Below, piece after piece: positions 8,770 through 9,609 of a stretch of 9,609 bases of DNA. This DNA comes from Streptomyces sp. NRRL F-5630. Lineage in GTDB: Bacteria > Actinomycetota > Actinomycetes > Streptomycetales > Streptomycetaceae. The stretch is taken from positions 1-9,609 of the forward strand of contig NZ_JOGO01000120.1 of the NCBI RefSeq assembly GCF_000719475.1, in the 5' to 3' direction. The position numbers and the translations under genes were made by a program. The stretch's first letter is position 1. Each line of letters begins with the position of its first letter. Below the pieces are notes generated by a model. That model saw only the letters and a program-made list of their open reading frames with translations, searched no databases and was not told where the DNA came from.

Positions 8770-9609
8770 TCAAGGAGCGTCGGAGATCTCCGCGTCCGGA
8801 GTCAGCGCGAGGCCGCTCGCCGCGAGGAAAGCCGCGAGAGCGATGGTGGTTCCGCCGGTGCCGTCGTCCCAGGTGGCGACCACTGCTGAACGGCCCTCGT
8901 TCCAGGAATCCTCGGTCCACTGGCCGGGATCGGGTCCTGGGTGGCGCTCGACGGTGCCCCGGCCGCGCCGGTAGTGAAGCAGCAGGTACTGGTCGTCGGG
9001 GGTCCAGGCGTCCCACTGCGCGGGGGAGGCCGCTCCGGTGCGTACGACGCGGGCGAGGGTGCGGTGCGCGGGGTCGGGCGGGGTGCGCAGGTCGTAGGCG
9101 CAGAAGACCTTGTCGTACCGGCGGGTGCCGACCGCGACGAAGGCGGGGATGCGGCCGTACTCGGTGAAGCCGAGGGAGCGGTAGAGGCTCAGGGCACGGG
9201 TGTTGTCGCCGCGTGCGTCGAGCGTGAGGACCTCGATCCCGCTGGCGCGGGCCTCGCTGACGAGTGCCTCGGCGAGCGCGCGGCCGAGGCCACGGCCCGA
9301 CGCGACCGGGTCGACGGCGAGTTTCTCCAGGTCGGCGTGGGGGCGGTGGGTGGGGCGGGAGTAGCGGCGCCACCAGCCGAGGCCGAGCAGCCGGACTCCG
9401 TCGTACGCGGCCCACAACGCCGCGTCCCCACGCGCGGCTTCCTCGCACACGGCGTCGAGCAGGGCCGCGATCTCGTCGCAGGGAGGCGGTTCGGTCCAGC
9501 CGAGGGCGGCCCCGTCCCGTACGAGGGCGGTGAGCAGGGCGTGGGCGGCGGGCAGGAAACCGGGCTGGGCTCGGGCTTCGCGTGCGGGGAGGAGACGGGG
9601 GGCGGGGGC
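8770..9609 (-). CDS. GNAT acetyltransferase with C-terminal extension (5' partial)
   Basis: 279 residues are visible and the start lies beyond the right edge. The frame is open to base 9609 with protein-like sequence (LPAAHALLTALVRDGAALGW) before the first in-frame GTG at 9450, and there is no ATG, GTG or TTG in 9451-9609. The GNAT core occupies about visible residues 20-175: LEKLAVDPVASGRGLGRA carries the acetyl-CoA motif (R106-x-x-G-x-A111), N136 and Y143 (LYRSLGF) are in the usual places, and the fold ends near FCAYDLR. About 105 more residues follow, with four Trp (WDAW, QWTEDSW, TWDDG) and a hydrophobic end, that I cannot assign to a family. Substrate is unknown. The gene converges with the glycosylase gene. 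Confidence 0.85.
   Translation of the reverse strand, partial: APAPRLLPAREARAQPGFLPAAHALLTALVRDGAALGWTEPPPCDEIAALLDAVCEEAARGDAALWAAYDGVRLLGLGWWRRYSRPTHRPHADLEKLAVDPVASGRGLGRALAEALVSEARASGIEVLTLDARGDNTRALSLYRSLGFTEYGRIPAFVAVGTRRYDKVFCAYDLRTPPDPAHRTLARVVRTGAASPAQWDAWTPDDQYLLLHYRRGRGTVERHPGPDPGQWTEDSWNEGRSAVVATWDDGTGGTTIALAAFLAASGLALTPDAEISDAP

Overview
This is very GC-rich DNA in which codon third positions are almost all G or C. GTG/TTG starts, overlapping genes and long spurious antisense open frames are also present. Together with the gene families, this points to a Streptomyces or close actinomycete chromosome. It reads as ordinary chromosomal housekeeping and accessory DNA. I see no transposase, integrase, phage gene, tRNA, rRNA, CRISPR array, secretion or biosynthetic cluster.

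Layout. Positions 1-326 hold no gene I can support: a G-run/polypurine tract, one perfect DnaA-box-like 9-mer and a small terminator-like hairpin. A FUSC-family membrane protein (minus, 327-2207) is followed by a short divergent spacer. Then come two plus-strand genes joined by a GTGA overlap: a DUF4291 protein (2446-3072) and a two-part GNAT acetyltransferase (3069-3875). A convergent junction with hairpins and a 7-bp tandem repeat leads to a proline iminopeptidase on the minus strand (4073-5044). A 346-bp divergent spacer (5045-5390) separates it from a monomeric NADP-dependent isocitrate dehydrogenase (plus, 5391-7613), which ends in a strong hairpin. A family 5 (UdgB-type) iron-sulfur uracil-DNA glycosylase (plus, 7902-8645) converges on a second GNAT protein (minus, 8770 to beyond the right edge). 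The reading frame of that last gene is open to the last base, so its true start is outside the window.

How the genes work together. There is no single pathway. Isocitrate dehydrogenase is the TCA-cycle and NADPH-supplying step, UdgB is DNA repair, iminopeptidase is peptide salvage, FUSC is probable efflux or envelope, and the DUF4291-GNAT pair is a translationally coupled unit of unknown purpose.

The least ordinary DNA is the spacer upstream of isocitrate dehydrogenase. It holds a 22-bp CACGT-containing tandem repeat, an AT-rich near-palindrome with two GATATC boxes, and a leader of six 9-nt GCAAGAC-like units. The leader's frame runs into the gene's start codon. I found no convincing undescribed system. 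The spacer, the pair, and the extra C-terminal region on the last GNAT protein are the points worth following up.
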